From Siderastrea siderea (lineage: Eukaryota > Cnidaria > Anthozoa > Scleractinia > Rhizangiidae): a DNA stretch of 64,000 nucleotides. A model generated the notes under the pieces. It made no database searches. It saw nothing but the letters and a program-made list of their open reading frames with translations, and was not told where the DNA came from. The stretch spans positions 52,339,730 to 52,403,729 of the forward strand of contig OZ034968.1 of assembly GCA_964030785.1 (NCBI GenBank). Direction: 5' to 3'. This document shows positions 32,424 through 47,400 of this stretch, one piece after another. Both the position numbers and the translations under genes were made by a program. Position 1 is the stretch's first letter, and each line of letters begins with the position of its first letter.

Positions 32424-35400
32424 GTACCAAAGCACAATTTCTTTTATGTACTAACATCTGCATTTTTTAATTTATGCGCTTTTTCTGTAAGGATACAAAA
32501 AAAAAACATTTTAACAATGAACGGAATAAGAGGTTGACGATATCAAAGAGAAGTACTTGAAACCCAAATATGACTGAAAAATGGTGGAAGATTCGCTCGT
32601 TCAAGCAGTGTTTTGTAGGAGTTCACTTTTTGCAGCATAAACAAAAGCTAACCCAGCGCCGATTAGCAAAAATGATTTGATAATCTCGTCTGGGTAGATC
32701 TAAAGGAGGCAGTATTTGTGTTCAAAGAATGTCACAGCATATTTGCTGACTACCCAGCAAAATTCGTCAAACTTGTCCGTTCCAAATATGACGCAAAGTC
32801 AAATTTTGTAAAATTTCTTCAACCAGATTCTCCGTTCCTTGTATCCAGAATATGGCAAACAAGGAAATTTTCTAGCAATCGAAATGCTGTGAATCTGTTC
32901 TATTCTAAGTTTCATTCTCTATCCAAAGGACTCGCTTGATGACTTTTTAATACACTCTTAAGAGCAACTATCGTTTTTCGTTTTATAACCAAGCTTAGAA
33001 ATCTGATACGCGGGGAAACTTTTGCAAGCCTAATAACAATTCGTTTTCAAGGGGTTTCCTCTTTTAGCTCCGACGAGAGAGACCTCCAAATATAAATTTA
33101 ATCGGTTAAAGCAAACTTTATCATAACAAGCACATAAAACAGAAGTAAAAACCATGTTTCCACTCGGTAGTTAAAACCTCTCATGGTTACAAAGTATTTC
33201 TTTCAATTTTTTCTTTTTTTTTTTCAGTTATTTGCCATTCATGGAAACAACGAACAAGATAACAAGATGTCGATCCACAAAAGAAACCTATGTAAGTGAC
33301 TGGTACACTTTAATGGAAGCCTGCCCTCCCTGGGAGAAAATTTGACTTTCTGAAAAAAAAAACAATAGAATTAATTTTTTTGGTAAATTACTTACAAGCA
33401 AACTCATACCCCCACCGTAACAAGAGGGGAGAAGGGATTGATGGGAGCCCATTTGGTTTTTTGTTATGTTACCACATTTCGAAAAGATTTTGCCTTTGGT
33501 ACATAGTCTATGATGTTCTCTGAAAGATGAAGTAAATTTTATGGGTTGTGGCGTTGTAGCGAGGCCTGTGACGTTATCCAAAATGGCGGCCAGGATGGCC
33601 ATCATTTGAACGTTTACTCAAACTACGAAATTATCAAGAAACGGCTTGAAACGGCTTGTGCTAACATGAATAATATCATCCACATTGTCCGAAAAAGGGT
33701 ACGAAACACGCAATTTTCAACCAAAAATGACTTAAAACAACGTGCTCATGACAACATCTCGTAACCGTATAACCTATTCTCACCAAACTGTCAAAGTGTG
33801 TCGCCCCCCTCACTTCCCTGTAGGCCTAGTGGTTAAAGCTTACTAAGAGAAGCGAACAATTCAATAAATGTGATATAAAGATGCAGTAAAACTGAAAAAA
33901 TATTAGCCTATTAGCAATGGAAGGATATTTTCAATGTGAGAGCCAGGTTTTTAGAAGTGAGCTTTTACCGAGTTAAGCCTAAGGGTGCGTTTCTTTGGGA
34001 AAATCCAAATCCGGATTCTTGTATCCAAAAACGGATTTTGCGTTTCTTTACCTAAATCCGAAAATGGATTAATCACGGATTAGTGATCTGAAGAATCCAC
34101 ACTCCGAGTGGATACATCAGATCAAATCTAAATCCGGATTTTTAGGATTCATGATCCGTGCGTTTCTTTGGGGGACGGATCCGAAAATAGTGCATCTGTC
34201 AAGCGGTCTTCCATGCAAGTTTACTGGTCTCGCCATATTTTTCTCTCGATCTTGCGTGACAAAACATTCGATCGTGAAAAAGAAAATTCAGGTGATAATT
34301 CCGTTCCGTATATTTGAAAAGTTTTCTCCAAAAGTACAGACAGAAGCATTGACACGTCAGGATAACTTCATTTGTGCACCATTTCTGTAATTCAGGGACC
34401 AGATTTTGCTAACTATGAACGCAAATAGCGAGTTCACTTGAACTACTGCAGATACTGTCCTTGTTTATAAATTATTTGTATTCCATTCTAGTTGAATTCT
34501 TGGGCAGTACGAGAGAAATATTGTTCTGACATATATATTGCGTGCCTCCAGCCTGTCTTGTCATGACAAAATAATCCTTTTTCGGATTTTGCGTTTCTTT
34601 GGTGTCGAAGAATCCATATGCTCTGGGATCACAAATCCGTTTTCGGATTTTCCCAAAGAAACGCACCCTTTTTTTAAGATTAGACTTGAGGTAAATCTAA
34701 CTTCGAGAAACTTACTGGAGTAACAGTATCAAAGCGGTCTTTATAGCACACTTTATTTCACGTTGATTTTCGTTTTACCTTTGTTAAATGAGTGCTTAAT
34801 TTCTGTTGATTTAATGTTGTAATTATGATGTGTAAATACTGTGTCAAAACTTTATTGCCTTAGTTTTGCTGCCTGATTAATCTCCACCAGGAATACAATT
34901 CGTTGAACAAAAACAAAAAAACTCAAGAAACTAAAGGAAATAAACTATGCCCTACCAAAAGTCGCTCAACAATGACCGAAGCGGTTCTTTGGGCGTTAAA
35001 GCGGCGGTTAATTTAATCCAATTTGAAAGAGAAAAACTGAAACGTAAAGCCACATAAAAATTATCAACGTCGTTATTACCTAGGTCTGTATAATTTGTTT
35101 AAGTTCTTTTTTTGTTTGTGATAAAAATTTTCACTTTTAGAAATTAAATGAAGTCTCATCGTTCGATAAAAGATTTAAACGGTAGATTTTGTAACATGAC
35201 AATTAAAGCTTTAGCTACTTGCTACTTAAGGTGGCCCAACTCAGTTTACTTGTACCCGCTATGAGTTATCTTTGTTCCTTGCGAACCAATACCGTCTGAT
35301 TACCAAAACTTGGCAAGACTGAATAGGATTATTTTTTGATCCTCTTAAATAAGCTCAAATACCTTACCACGAAAATATAAATTTCCTATTTTCCCTTCTA

Positions 35401-38400
35401 ATTTAGCTCCCCATAATCATCATTAAAGTAGATGACGAGATGTCTCTTTATTCTCTTCTAACATTTCCTCTTATTATTTTTTCTCCTCGGTAGGGCCATC
35501 TTCTTGCGATTTCGACAAATCAATGTGTGGCTTTGTGCAGGATAAAAGTGACAAGTTTGACTGGACTCGAAATAGTGGAACAACGTCGTCTTCTAACACA
35601 GGCCCGTCCACTGACCATACTGGAAAAAGAGGTAGGCTATTAAAAGAGAACTTTTTGCCTGTGCAGTATCCTATTTTTGTGTTATTTAGTTTTTTGCCAC
35701 CTATTTCAGGAAACTTATCTTACTTAAAATCATTTTCCAAAAGTAGAACAGAAATCCATCGAAAAGTTTGCCATATTCTTATCTTAAATCAATCAATAAG
35801 TCATTTCAAATACCAACAACTTAATTAACATTTTATTTTAGAAAATATGCTTAATGAGTTTTTCTTAGTCTTCAGTCTTTTCGAAGAAAAAAGGCTAAAT
35901 CACTTTTAAATTACAAGAGGATGAAAACAGATGTATTTTATTTTTCTTCCACTGACATACCAGTGCTTACTAATTGGTTCAATAGTAGACACTAGATTCG
36001 TGCTCATAGATTTTGGCCAACTAACCAAGTACTTGAAATCTAGTTACATGTGCTATTCGAAATAAACGATAATTGCAAAAAGGCGCACTTTTAAGAGGTT
36101 TTCATGAATTTAATATTACGCACTTTTAATTTTGCATAGGATATTACATGTACATAGAAACGTCAAGTCCTCGAAAGCTAGGTGATAATGCAAAACTGAA
36201 CAGTCCGTTGCTGAGCTTCAGTGGATACATGTGCCTCAAATTCTTCTACCACATGTATGGTGCAACCATTGGCAAACTGAATGTCATGATCGATGGTAGC
36301 AGAGTGTTCTCTGCTAGTGGCAATAAAGGCAACAAATGGATGGAAGCCAGGATAACCACATATCGCGTTGGAAATGCCAGGGTAAGAAAACAGTGGCTCG
36401 TCAAACTGTCTAGTATATTCCATACATGGTTGAAGACGTTTTTTATACCAGACTCATTTTAAAAAACTCTTTGAACCATTGCAGGTAATATTTGAGGGAA
36501 TAACAGGAAGCAGCTTTACTGGTGATATCGCCATTGACGACTTCTCATTAAGCAAGGGTCGCTGTGCTCCAAGTAAGTTTTAAAGCGGAGTAAATAACTG
36601 ACTGAAATTGTGACATGGAGTACCTATCCTCTTTTCTTTGCAATACTTCTAATCATTTTATTCAGCAACGTTCTTTCGTGTGAAAATTAGCTCTTGTCAG
36701 TCATTTCTTCCTTTTTGTCACGGATTCACTTTTACTACGGTACGTCAATGAAGGAAAACGTGTAGCATATAGTCACTAATGAAGCATAAAACTCAAAATT
36801 GCTTGGTAATTTGATGTCTGTTTCTTCTCTTCTAACATTTCCTTTTATCATTTTTTCTCGTCAGTGAGGCCATCTTCTTGCGATTTCGACACATCAATGT
36901 GTGGCTTTGTGCAGGATAAAAGTGACAAGTTTGACTGGACTCGAAATAGTGGAACAACGTCGTCTTCTAACACAGGCCCGTCCTCTGACCATACTGGAAA
37001 AGGAGGTAGGCTATTACAAGAGAACTGTTTGCCCGTGCAGTATCCTATTTTTGTGCTATTTAGTTTTTTGCCACCTATTTCAGGAAACTTATCTTACTTA
37101 AAATCCTTTTCCAAAAGTAGAACAGAAATCCATCGAGAAGTTTGCCATATTCTAATCTTAAATCAATCAATAAGTCATTTCAAATACCAACAACTTAAAT
37201 AACATTTCATGTTAGAAAATATGCTTATTGAGATTTTCTAAGTCTTCAGTCTTTTTGATGAAAAAAAGCTAAATCACTTTTAAATTACAAAAGGATGATG
37301 TATTTTATTTTTCTTCCACTGACCTACCATTGCTTACGAATTGGTTCAATACTAGACACTAGATTCGTGCTCATAGTTTTTGGCCAACTAACCAAGTACT
37401 TGAAATCTAGTTACATGTGCTATTCGAAATAAACGATAATTGCAAAAAGGGGCACTTTTAAGAGGTTTTCGTGAATTTAATATTACGCACTTTTAATTTT
37501 GCATAGGATATTACATGTACATAGAAACGTCAAGTCCTCGAAAGCTAGGTGATAATGCAAAACTGAACAGTCCGTTGCTGAGCTTCAGTGGATACATGTG
37601 CCTCAAATTCTTCTACCACATGTATGGTGCAACCATTGGCAAACTGAATGTCATGATCGATGGTAGCAGAGTGTTCTCTGCTAGTGGCAATAAAGGCAAC
37701 AAATGGATGGAAGCCAGGATAACCACATATCGCGTTGGAAATGCCAGGGTAAGAAAACAGTGGCTCGTCAAACTGTGTAGTATAATCTATACATATTTAA
37801 AGACTTTTTTCATACCAGACTCATTTTAAAAGACTCTTTAAACCATTGCAGGTAATATTTGAGGGAATAACAGGAAGCAGCTTTACTGGTGATATCGCCA
37901 TTGACGACTTCTCATTAAGCAAGGGTCGCTGTGCTCCAAGTAAGTTTTAAACCGGAGTAAAAAACTACTTGAAATTGTGACATGGATTACCTATCCTCTT
38001 TTCTTTGCAATACTTCTATTCATTTTATTCAGCAACGTTCTTTCGTGTCAAAATTAGCTCTTGCCAGTCATTTATTCCTTTTTGTCACGGATTCACTTTT
38101 ACTACGGTACGTCAATCAAGGAAAACGTGTAGCATATAGTCACTAATGAAGCATAAAACTCAAAATTGCTTGGTAATTTGATGTCTGTTTATTCTCCTCT
38201 AACATTTCCTTTTATCATTTTTTCTCGTCAGTGAGGCCATCTTCTTGCGATTTCGACACATCAATGTGTGGCTTTGTGCAGGATAAAAGTGACAAGTTTG
38301 ACTGGACTCGACATAATGGAACAACGTCGTCTTCTAACACAGGCCCGTCCTCTGACCATACTGGAAAAGGAGGTAGGCTATTAAAAGAGAACTGTTTACC

Positions 38401-41400
38401 CGTGCAGTATCCTATTTTTGTGCTATTTAGTTTTTGCCACCTATTTCAGGAAAGTTATCTTACTTAAAATCCTTTTCCAAAAGTAGAACAGAAATCCATC
38501 TTGAAGTTTGCCATATTCTAATCTTAAATCAATCAATAAGTCATTTCAAATACCGACAAGTTAAATAACATTTCATGTTAGAAAATATGCTTATTGAGAT
38601 TTTCTAAGTCTTCAGTCTGTTTGATGAAAAAAGCTAAATCACTTTTAAATTACAAAAGGATGATGTATTTTATTTTTCTTCCACTGACCTACCATTGCTT
38701 ACGAATTGGTTCAATACTAGACACTAGATTCGTGCTCATAGTTTTTGGCCAATTAACCAAGTACTTGAAATCTAATTACATGTGCTATTCGAAATAAACG
38801 ATAATTGCAAAAAGGGGCACTTTTAAGAGGTTTTCATGAATTTAATATTACGCACTTTTAATTTTGCATAGGATATTACATGTACATAGAAACGTCAAGT
38901 CCTCGAAAGCTAGGTGATAATGCAAAACTGAACAGTCCGTTGCTGAGCTTCAGTGGATACATGTGCCTCAAATTCTTCTACCACATGTATGGTGCAACCA
39001 TTGGCAAACTGAATGTCATGATCGATGGTAGCAGAGTGTTCTCTGCTAGTGGCAATAAAGGCAACAAATGGATGGAAGCCAGGATAACCACATATCGCGT
39101 TGGAAATGCCAGGGTAAGAAAACAGTGGCTCGTCAAACTGTCTAGTATATTCTAGACATGGCTGAAGACTTTTTTCATACCAGACTCATTTTCAAAAACT
39201 CTTTGAACCATTGCAGGTAATATTTGAGGGAATAACAGGAAGCAGCTTTACTGGTGATATCGCCATTGACGACTTCTCATTAAGCAAGGGTCGCTGTTCT
39301 CCAAGTACGTTTTAAACCGGAGTGAAAAACTGCTTGAAATTGTGACATGGATTACCTATCCTCTTCTCTTTGCAATACTTCTAATCATTTTATTCAGCAA
39401 CGTTCTTTCGTGTCAAAATTAGCTCTTGCCAGTCATTTATTCCTTTTTGTCACGGATTCACTTTTACTACGGTACGTCAATCAAGGAAAACGTGTAGCAT
39501 ATAGTCACTAATGAAGCATAAAACTCAAAATTGCTTGGTAATTTGATGTCTGTTTCTTCTCTTCTAACATTTCCTTTTATCATTTTTTCTCGTCAGTGAC
39601 GCCATCTTCTTGCGATTTCGACACATCAATGTGTGGCTTTGTGCAGGATAAAAGTGACAAGTTTGACTGGACTCGACATAATGGCACAACGTCGTCTTCT
39701 AACACAGGCCCGTCCTCTGACCATACTGGAAAAGGAGGTAGGCTATTAAAAGAGAACTGTTTACCCGTGCAGTATCCTATTTTTGTGCTATTTAGTTTTT
39801 TGCCACCTATTTCAGGAAACTTATCTTACTTAAAATCCTTTTCGAACAGTAGAAGAGAAATCCATCGAGAAGTTTGCCATATTCTAATCTCAAATCAATC
39901 AATAAGTCATTTCAAATACCGACAAGTTAAATAACATTTCATGTTAGAAAATATGCTTATTGAGATTTTCTAAGTCTTCAGTCTTTTTGATGAAAAAAAT
40001 CTAAATCACTTTTAAATTACAAAAGGATGATGTATTTTATTTTTCTTCCACTGACCTACCATTGCTTACGAATTGGTTCAATACTAGACACTAGATTCGT
40101 GCTCATAGGTTTTGGCCAATTAACCAAGTACTTCAAATCTAATTACATGTGCTATTCCAAATAAACGATATTTGCAAAAAGGGGCACTTTTAAGAGGTTT
40201 TCATGAATTTAATATTACGCACTTTTAATTTTGCATAGGATATTACATGTACATAGAAACGTCAAGTCCTCGAAAGCTAAGTGATAATGCAAAACTGGAC
40301 AGTCCGTTGCTGAGCTTCAGTGGATACATGTGCCTCAAATTCTTCTACCACATGTATGGTGCAACCATTGGCAAACTGAATGTCATGATCGATGGTAGCA
40401 GAGTGTTCTCTGCTAGTGGCAATAAAGGCAACAAATGGATGGAAGCCAGGATAACCACATATCGCGTTGGAAATGCCAGGGTAAGAAAACAGTGGCTCGT
40501 CAAACTGTCTAGTATATTCTAGACATGGCTGAAGACTTTTTTCATACCAGACTCATTTTCAAAAACTCTTTGAACCATTGCAGGTAATATTTGAGGGAAT
40601 AACAGGAAGCAGCTTTACTGGTGATATCGCCATTGACGACTTCTCATTAAGCAAGGGTCGCTGTGCTCCAAGTAAGTTTTAAACCGGAGTGAAAAACTGC
40701 TTGAAATTGTGACATGGATTACCTATCCTCTTCTCTTTGCAATACTTCTAATCATTTTATTCAGCAACGTTCTTTCGTGTCAAAATTAGCTCTTGCCAGT
40801 CATTTATTCCTTTTTTACTACTTTTACTACGGTACGTCAATCAAGGAAAACGTGTAGCATATAGTCACTAATGAAGCATAAAACTCAAAATTGCTTGGTA
40901 ATTTGATGTCTGTTTCTTCTCTTCTAACATTTCCTTTTATCATTTTTTCTCGTCAGTGAGGCCATCTTCTTGCGATTTCGACACATCAATGTGTGGCTTT
41001 GTGCAAGATAAAAGTGACAAGTTTGACTGGACTCGACATAATGGCACAACGTCGTCTTCTAACACAGGCCCGTCCTCTGACCATACTGGAAAAGGAGGTA
41101 GGCTATTAAAAGAGAACTGTTTACCCGTGCAGTATCCTATTTTTGTGCTATTTAGTTTTTTGCCACCTATTTCAGGAAAGTTATCTTACTTAAAATCCTT
41201 TTCCAAAAGTAGAACAGAAATCCATCGAGAAGTTTGCCATATTCTAATCTGAAATCAATCAATAAGTCATTTCAAATACCCACAAGTTAAATAACATTTC
41301 ATGTTAGAAAATATGTTTATATAGATTTTCTAAGACTTCAGTCTTTTTGATGAAAAAAGGCTAAATCACTTTTAAATTACAAAAGGATGATGTATTTTAT

Positions 41401-44400
41401 TTTTCTACCACTGACATACCAGTACTTCCGAATTGGTTCAATACTAGACACTAGATTTGTGCTCATTGCTTTTGGCCACCTAACCAAGTACTTGAAATCT
41501 AGTTACATGTGCTATTCGAAATAAACGATAATTGCAAAAGGGGCACTTTTAAGAGGTTTTCATGAATTTAATATTACGCACTTTTAATTTTGCATAGGAT
41601 ATTACATGTACATAGAAACGTCAAGTCCTCGAAAGCTAGGTGATAATGCAAAACTGAACAGTCCGTTGCTGAGCTTCAGTGGATACATGTGCCTCAAATT
41701 CTTCTACCACATGTATGGTGCAACCATTGGCAAACTGAATGTCATGATCGATGGTAGCAGAGTGTTCTCTGCTAGTGGCAATAAAGGCAACAAATGGATG
41801 GAAGCCAGGATAACCACATATCGCGTTGGAAATGCCAGGGTAAGAAAACAGTGGCTCGTCAAACTGTGTAGTATAATCTATACATATTTAAAGACTTTTT
41901 TCATACCAGACTCATTTTAAAAGACTCTTTAAACCATTGCAGGTAATATTTGAGGGAATAACAGGAAGCAGCTTTACTGGTGATATCGCCATTGACGACT
42001 TCTCATTAAGCAAGGGTCACTGTGCTCCAAGTAAGTATTAAAGCGGAGTAAAAACCTGACTGAAATTGTGACATGGATTACCTATCCTCTTTTCTTTGCA
42101 ATACTTCTAATCATTTTATTCAGCAACCTCCTTTCGTGTGAAAATTAGCTCTTGTCAGTCATTTATTCGTTTTTGTCACGGATTCACTGTTACTACGATA
42201 CTACGTCAATCAAGGAAAACTTCTAGCATACAGTCACTAATGAAGCATAAAACTCAAAATTGCTTGGTAATTTGATGTCTGTTTATTCTCTTCTAACATT
42301 TCCTTTTATCATGTTTTCTCGTCAGTGCGGCCATCTTCTTGCGATTTCGACACATCAATGTGTGGCTTTGTGCAGGATAAAAGTGACAAGTTTGACTGGA
42401 CTCGACATAATGGAACAACGTCGTCTTCTAACACAGGCCCCTCCTCTGACCATACTGGAAAAGGAGGTAGGCTATTAAAAGAGAACTGTTTACCCGTGCA
42501 GTATCCTATTTTTGTGCTATTTAGTTTTTTGCCACCTATTTCAGGAAAGTTATCTTACTTAAAATCCTTTTCCAAAAGTAGAACAGAAATCCATTGAGAA
42601 GTTTGCCATATCCTAATCTCAAGTCAATCAATAAGTCATTTCAAATACCGACAAGTTAAATAACATTTCATGTTAGAAAATATGCTTATTGAGATTTTCT
42701 AAGTCTTCAGTCTGTTTGATGAAAAAAAGCTTAATCCCTTTTAAATTACAAAAGGATGATGTATTTTATTTTTCTTCCACTGACCTACCATTGCTTACGA
42801 ATTGGTTCAATACTAGACACTAGATTCGTGCTCATAGTTTTTGGCCAACTAACCAAGTACTTGAAATCTAGTTACATGTGCTATTCGAAATAAACGATAT
42901 TTGCAAAAAGGGGCACTTTTAAGAGGTTTTCATGAATTTAATATTACGCACTTTTAATTTTGCATAGGATATTACATGTACATAGAAACGTCAAGTCCTC
43001 GAAAGCTAGGTGATAATGCAAAACTGAACAGTCCGTTGCTGAGCTTCAGTGGATACATGTGCCTCAAATTCTTCTACCACATGTATGGTGCAACCATTGG
43101 CAAACTGAATGTCATGATCGATGGTAGCAGAGTGTTCTCTGCTAGTGGCAATAAAAGCAACAAATGGATGGAAGCCAGGATAACCACATATCGCGTTGGA
43201 AATGCCAGGGTAAGAAAACAGTGGCTTGTCAAACGGTGTAGTATATTCTAGACATGGCTGAAGACTTTTTTCATACCAGACTCATTTTCAAAAACTCTTT
43301 GAACCATTGCAGGTAATATTTGAGGGAATAACAGGAAGCAGCTTTACTGGTGATATCGCCATTGACGACTTCTCATTAAGCAAGGGTCGCTGTGCTCCAA
43401 GTAAGTTTTAAAGCGGAGTAAAAAACTGACTGAAATTGTGACATGGATTACCTATCCTCTTTTCTTTGCAATACTTCTAATCATTTTATTCAGCAACGTT
43501 CTTTCGTGTCAAAATTAGCTCTTGCCAGTCATTTATTCCTTTTTGTCACGGATTCACTTTTACTACGGTACGTCAATCAAGGAAAACGTGTAGCATATAG
43601 TCACTAATGAAGCATAAAACTCAAAATTGCTTGGTAATTTGATGTCTGTTTATTCTCTTCTAACATTTCCTTTTATCATTTTTTCTCGTCAGTGAGGCCA
43701 TCTTCTTGCGATTTCGAGACATCAACGTGTGGCTTTGTGCAGGATAAAAGTGACAAGTTTGACTGGACTCGACATAATGGAACAACGTCGTCTTCTAACA
43801 CAGGCCCGTCCTCTGACCATACTGGAAAAGGAGGTAGGCTATTAAAAGAGAACTGTTTGCCCGTGCAGTATCCTATTTTTGTGCTATTTAGTTTTTTGCC
43901 ACCTATTTCAGGAAACTTATCTTACTTAAAATCCTTTTCCAAAAGTAGAACAGAAATCCATCGAGAAGTTTGCCATATTCTAATCTTAAATCAATCAATA
44001 AGTCATTTCAAATACCGACAAGTTACATAACATTTCTTGTTAGAAAATATGTTTATTGAGATTTTCTAAGTCTTCAGTCTGTTTGATGAAAAAAAGCTAA
44101 ATCACTTTTAAATTACAAAAGGATCATGTATTTTATTTTTCTTCCACTGACATACCAGTGCTTACGAATTGGTTCAATACTAGACATTAGATTCGTGCTC
44201 ATAGTTTTTGGCCAGCTAACCAAGTACTTGAAATCTAGTTACATGTGCTATTCGAAATAAACGATAATTGCTAAAAGGGGCACTTTTAAGAGGTTTTCAT
44301 GAATTTAATTATTACGCACTTTGAATTTTGCATAGGATATTACATGTACATAGAAACGTCAAGTCCTCGAAAGCTAGGTGATAATGCAAAACTGAACAGT

Positions 44401-47400
44401 CCGTTGCTGAGCTTCAGTGGATACATGTGCCTCAAATTCTTCTACCACATGTATGGTGCAACCATTGGCAAACTGAATGTCATGATCGATGGTAGCAGAG
44501 TGTTCTCTGCTAGTGGCAATAAAGGCAACAAATGGATGGAAGCCAGGATAACCACATATCGCGTTGGAAATGCCAGGGTAAGAAAACAGTGGCTTGTCAA
44601 ACTGTCTAGTATATTCTATACATGGTTGAAGACTTTTTTCATACCAGACTCATTTTCAAAAACTCTTTGAACCATTGCAGGTAATATTTGAGGGAATAAC
44701 AGGAAGCAGCTTTACTGGTGATATCGCCATTGACGACTTCTCATTAAGCAAGGGTCGCTGTGCTCCAAGTAAGTTTTAAACCGGAGTAAAAAAAACTGCT
44801 TGAAATTGTGACATGGAGTACCTATCCTCTTCTCTTTGCAATACTTCTAATCATTTTATTCAGCAACGTTCTTTCGTGTCAAAATTAGCTCTTGTCAGTC
44901 ATTTCTTCCTTTTTGTCACGGATTCACTTTTACTACGGTACGTCAATCAAGGAAAACGTGTAGCATACAGTCACTAATGAAGCATAAAACTCAAAATTGC
45001 TTGGTAATTTGATGTCTGTTTATTCTCCTCTAACATTTCCTTTTATCATTTTTTCTCGTCAGTGAGGCCATCTTCTTGCGATTTCGACACATCAATGTGT
45101 GGCTTTGTGCAGGATAAAAGTGACAAGTTTGACTGGACTCGACATAATGGAACAACGTCGTCTTCTAACACAGGCCCGTCCTCTGACCATACTGGAAAAG
45201 GAGGTAGGCTATTAAAAGAGAACTGTTTACCCGTGCAGTATCCTATTTTTGTGCTATTTAGTTTTTGCCACCTATTTCAGGAAAGTTATCTTACTTAAAA
45301 TCCTTTTCCAAAAGTAGAACAGAAATCCATCTTGAAGTTTGCCATATTCTAATCTTAAATCAATGAGTAAGTCATTTCAAATACCGACAAGTTAAATAAC
45401 ATTTCATGTTAGAAAATATGCTTATTGAGATTTTCTAAGTCTTCAGTCTGTTTGATGAAAAAAGCTAAATCACTTTTAAATTACAAAAGGATGATGTATT
45501 TTATTTTTCTTCCACTGACCTACCATTGCTTACGAATTGGTTCAATACTAGACACTAGATTCGTGCTCATAGTTTTTGGCCAATTAACCAAGTACTTGAA
45601 ATCTAATTACATGTGCTATTCGAAATAAACGATAATTGCAAAAAGGGGCACTTTTAAGAGGTTTTCATGAATTTAATATTACGCACTTTTAATTTTGCAT
45701 AGGATATTACATGTACATAGAAACGTCAAGTCCTCGAAAGCTAGGTGATAATGCAAAACTGAACAGTCCGTTGCTGAGCTTCAGTGGATACATGTGCCTC
45801 AAATTCTTCTACCACATGTATGGTGCAACCATTGGCAAACTGAATGTCATGATCGATGGTAGCAGAGTGTTCTCTGCTAGTGGCAATAAAGGCAACAAAT
45901 GGATGGAAGCCAGGATAACCACATATCGCGTTGGAAATGCCAGGGTAAGAAAACAGTGGCTCGTCAAACTGTCTAGTATATTCTAGACATGGCTGAAGAC
46001 TTTTTTCATACCAGACTCATTTTCAAAAACTCTTTAAACCATTGCAGGTAATATTTGAGGGAATAACAGGAAGCAGCTTTACTGGTGATATCGCCATTGA
46101 CGACTTCTCATTAAGCAAGGGTCGCTGTTCTCCAAGTACGTTTTAAACCGGAGTGAAAAACTGCTTGAAATTGTGACATGGATTACCTATCCTCTTCTCT
46201 TTGCAATACTTCTAATCATTTTATTCAGCAACGTTCTTTCGTGTCAAAATTAGCTCTTGCCAGTCATTTATTCCTTTTTGTCACGGATTCACTTTTACTA
46301 CGGTACGTCAATCAAGGAAAACGTGTAGCATATAGTCACTAATGAAGCATAAAACTCAAAATTGCTTGGTAATTTGATGTCTGTTTCTTCTCTTCTAACA
46401 TTTCCTTTTATCATTTTTTCTCGTCAGTGAGGCCATCTTCTTGCGATTTCGACACATCAATGTGTGGCTTTGTGCAGGATAAAAGTGACAAGTTTGACTG
46501 GACTCGACATAATGGCACAACGTCGTCTTCTAACACAGGCCCGTCCTCTGACCATACTGGAAAAGGAGGTAGGCTATTAAAAGAGAACTGTTTACCCGTG
46601 CAGTATCCTATTTTTGTGCTATTTAGTTTTTTGCCACCTATTTCAGGAAACTTATCTTACTTAAAATCCTTTTCGAACAGTAGAAGAGAAATCCATCGAG
46701 AAGATTGCCATATTCTAATCTCAAATCAATCAATAAGTCATTTCAAATACCGACAAGTTAAATAACATTTCATGTTAGAAAATATGCTTATTGAGATTTT
46801 CTAAGTCTTCAGTCTTTTTGATGAAAAAAAGCTAAATCACTTTTAAATTACAAAAGGATGATGTATTTTATTTTTCTTCCACTGACCTACCATTGCTTAC
46901 GAATTGGTTCAATACTAGACACTAGATTCGTGCTCATAGGTTTTGGCCAATTAACCAAGTACTTCAAATCTAATTACATGTGCTATTCCAAATAAACGAT
47001 ATTTGCAAAAAGGGGCACTTTTAAGAGGTTTTCATGAATTTAATATTACGCACTTTTAATTTTGCATAGGATATTACATGTACATAGAAACGTCAAGTCC
47101 TCGAAAGCTAAGTGATAATGCAAAACTGGACAGTCCGTTGCTGAGCTTCAGTGGATACATGTGCCTCAAATTCTTCTACCACATGTATGGTGCAACCATT
47201 GGCAAACTGAATGTCATGATCGATGGTAGCAGAGTGTTCTCTGCTAGTGGCAATAAAGGCAACAAATGGATGGAAGCCAGGATAACCACATATCGCGTTG
47301 GAAATGCCAGGGTAAGAAAACAGTGGCTCGTCAAACTGTCTAGTATATTCTAGACATGGCTGAAGACTTTTTTCATACCAGACTCATTTTCAAAAACTCT

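Noticed and set aside
33820..33845. SINE-like Pol III A box (GGCCTAGTGGTTA)
   Set aside because: No B box at the right distance and no repeat structure was found.
33972..34677. TTAA target-site duplication for the TIR element
   Set aside because: The TTAA copies lie 6 nt and 5 nt from the inverted repeats, so they do not form a clean duplication.
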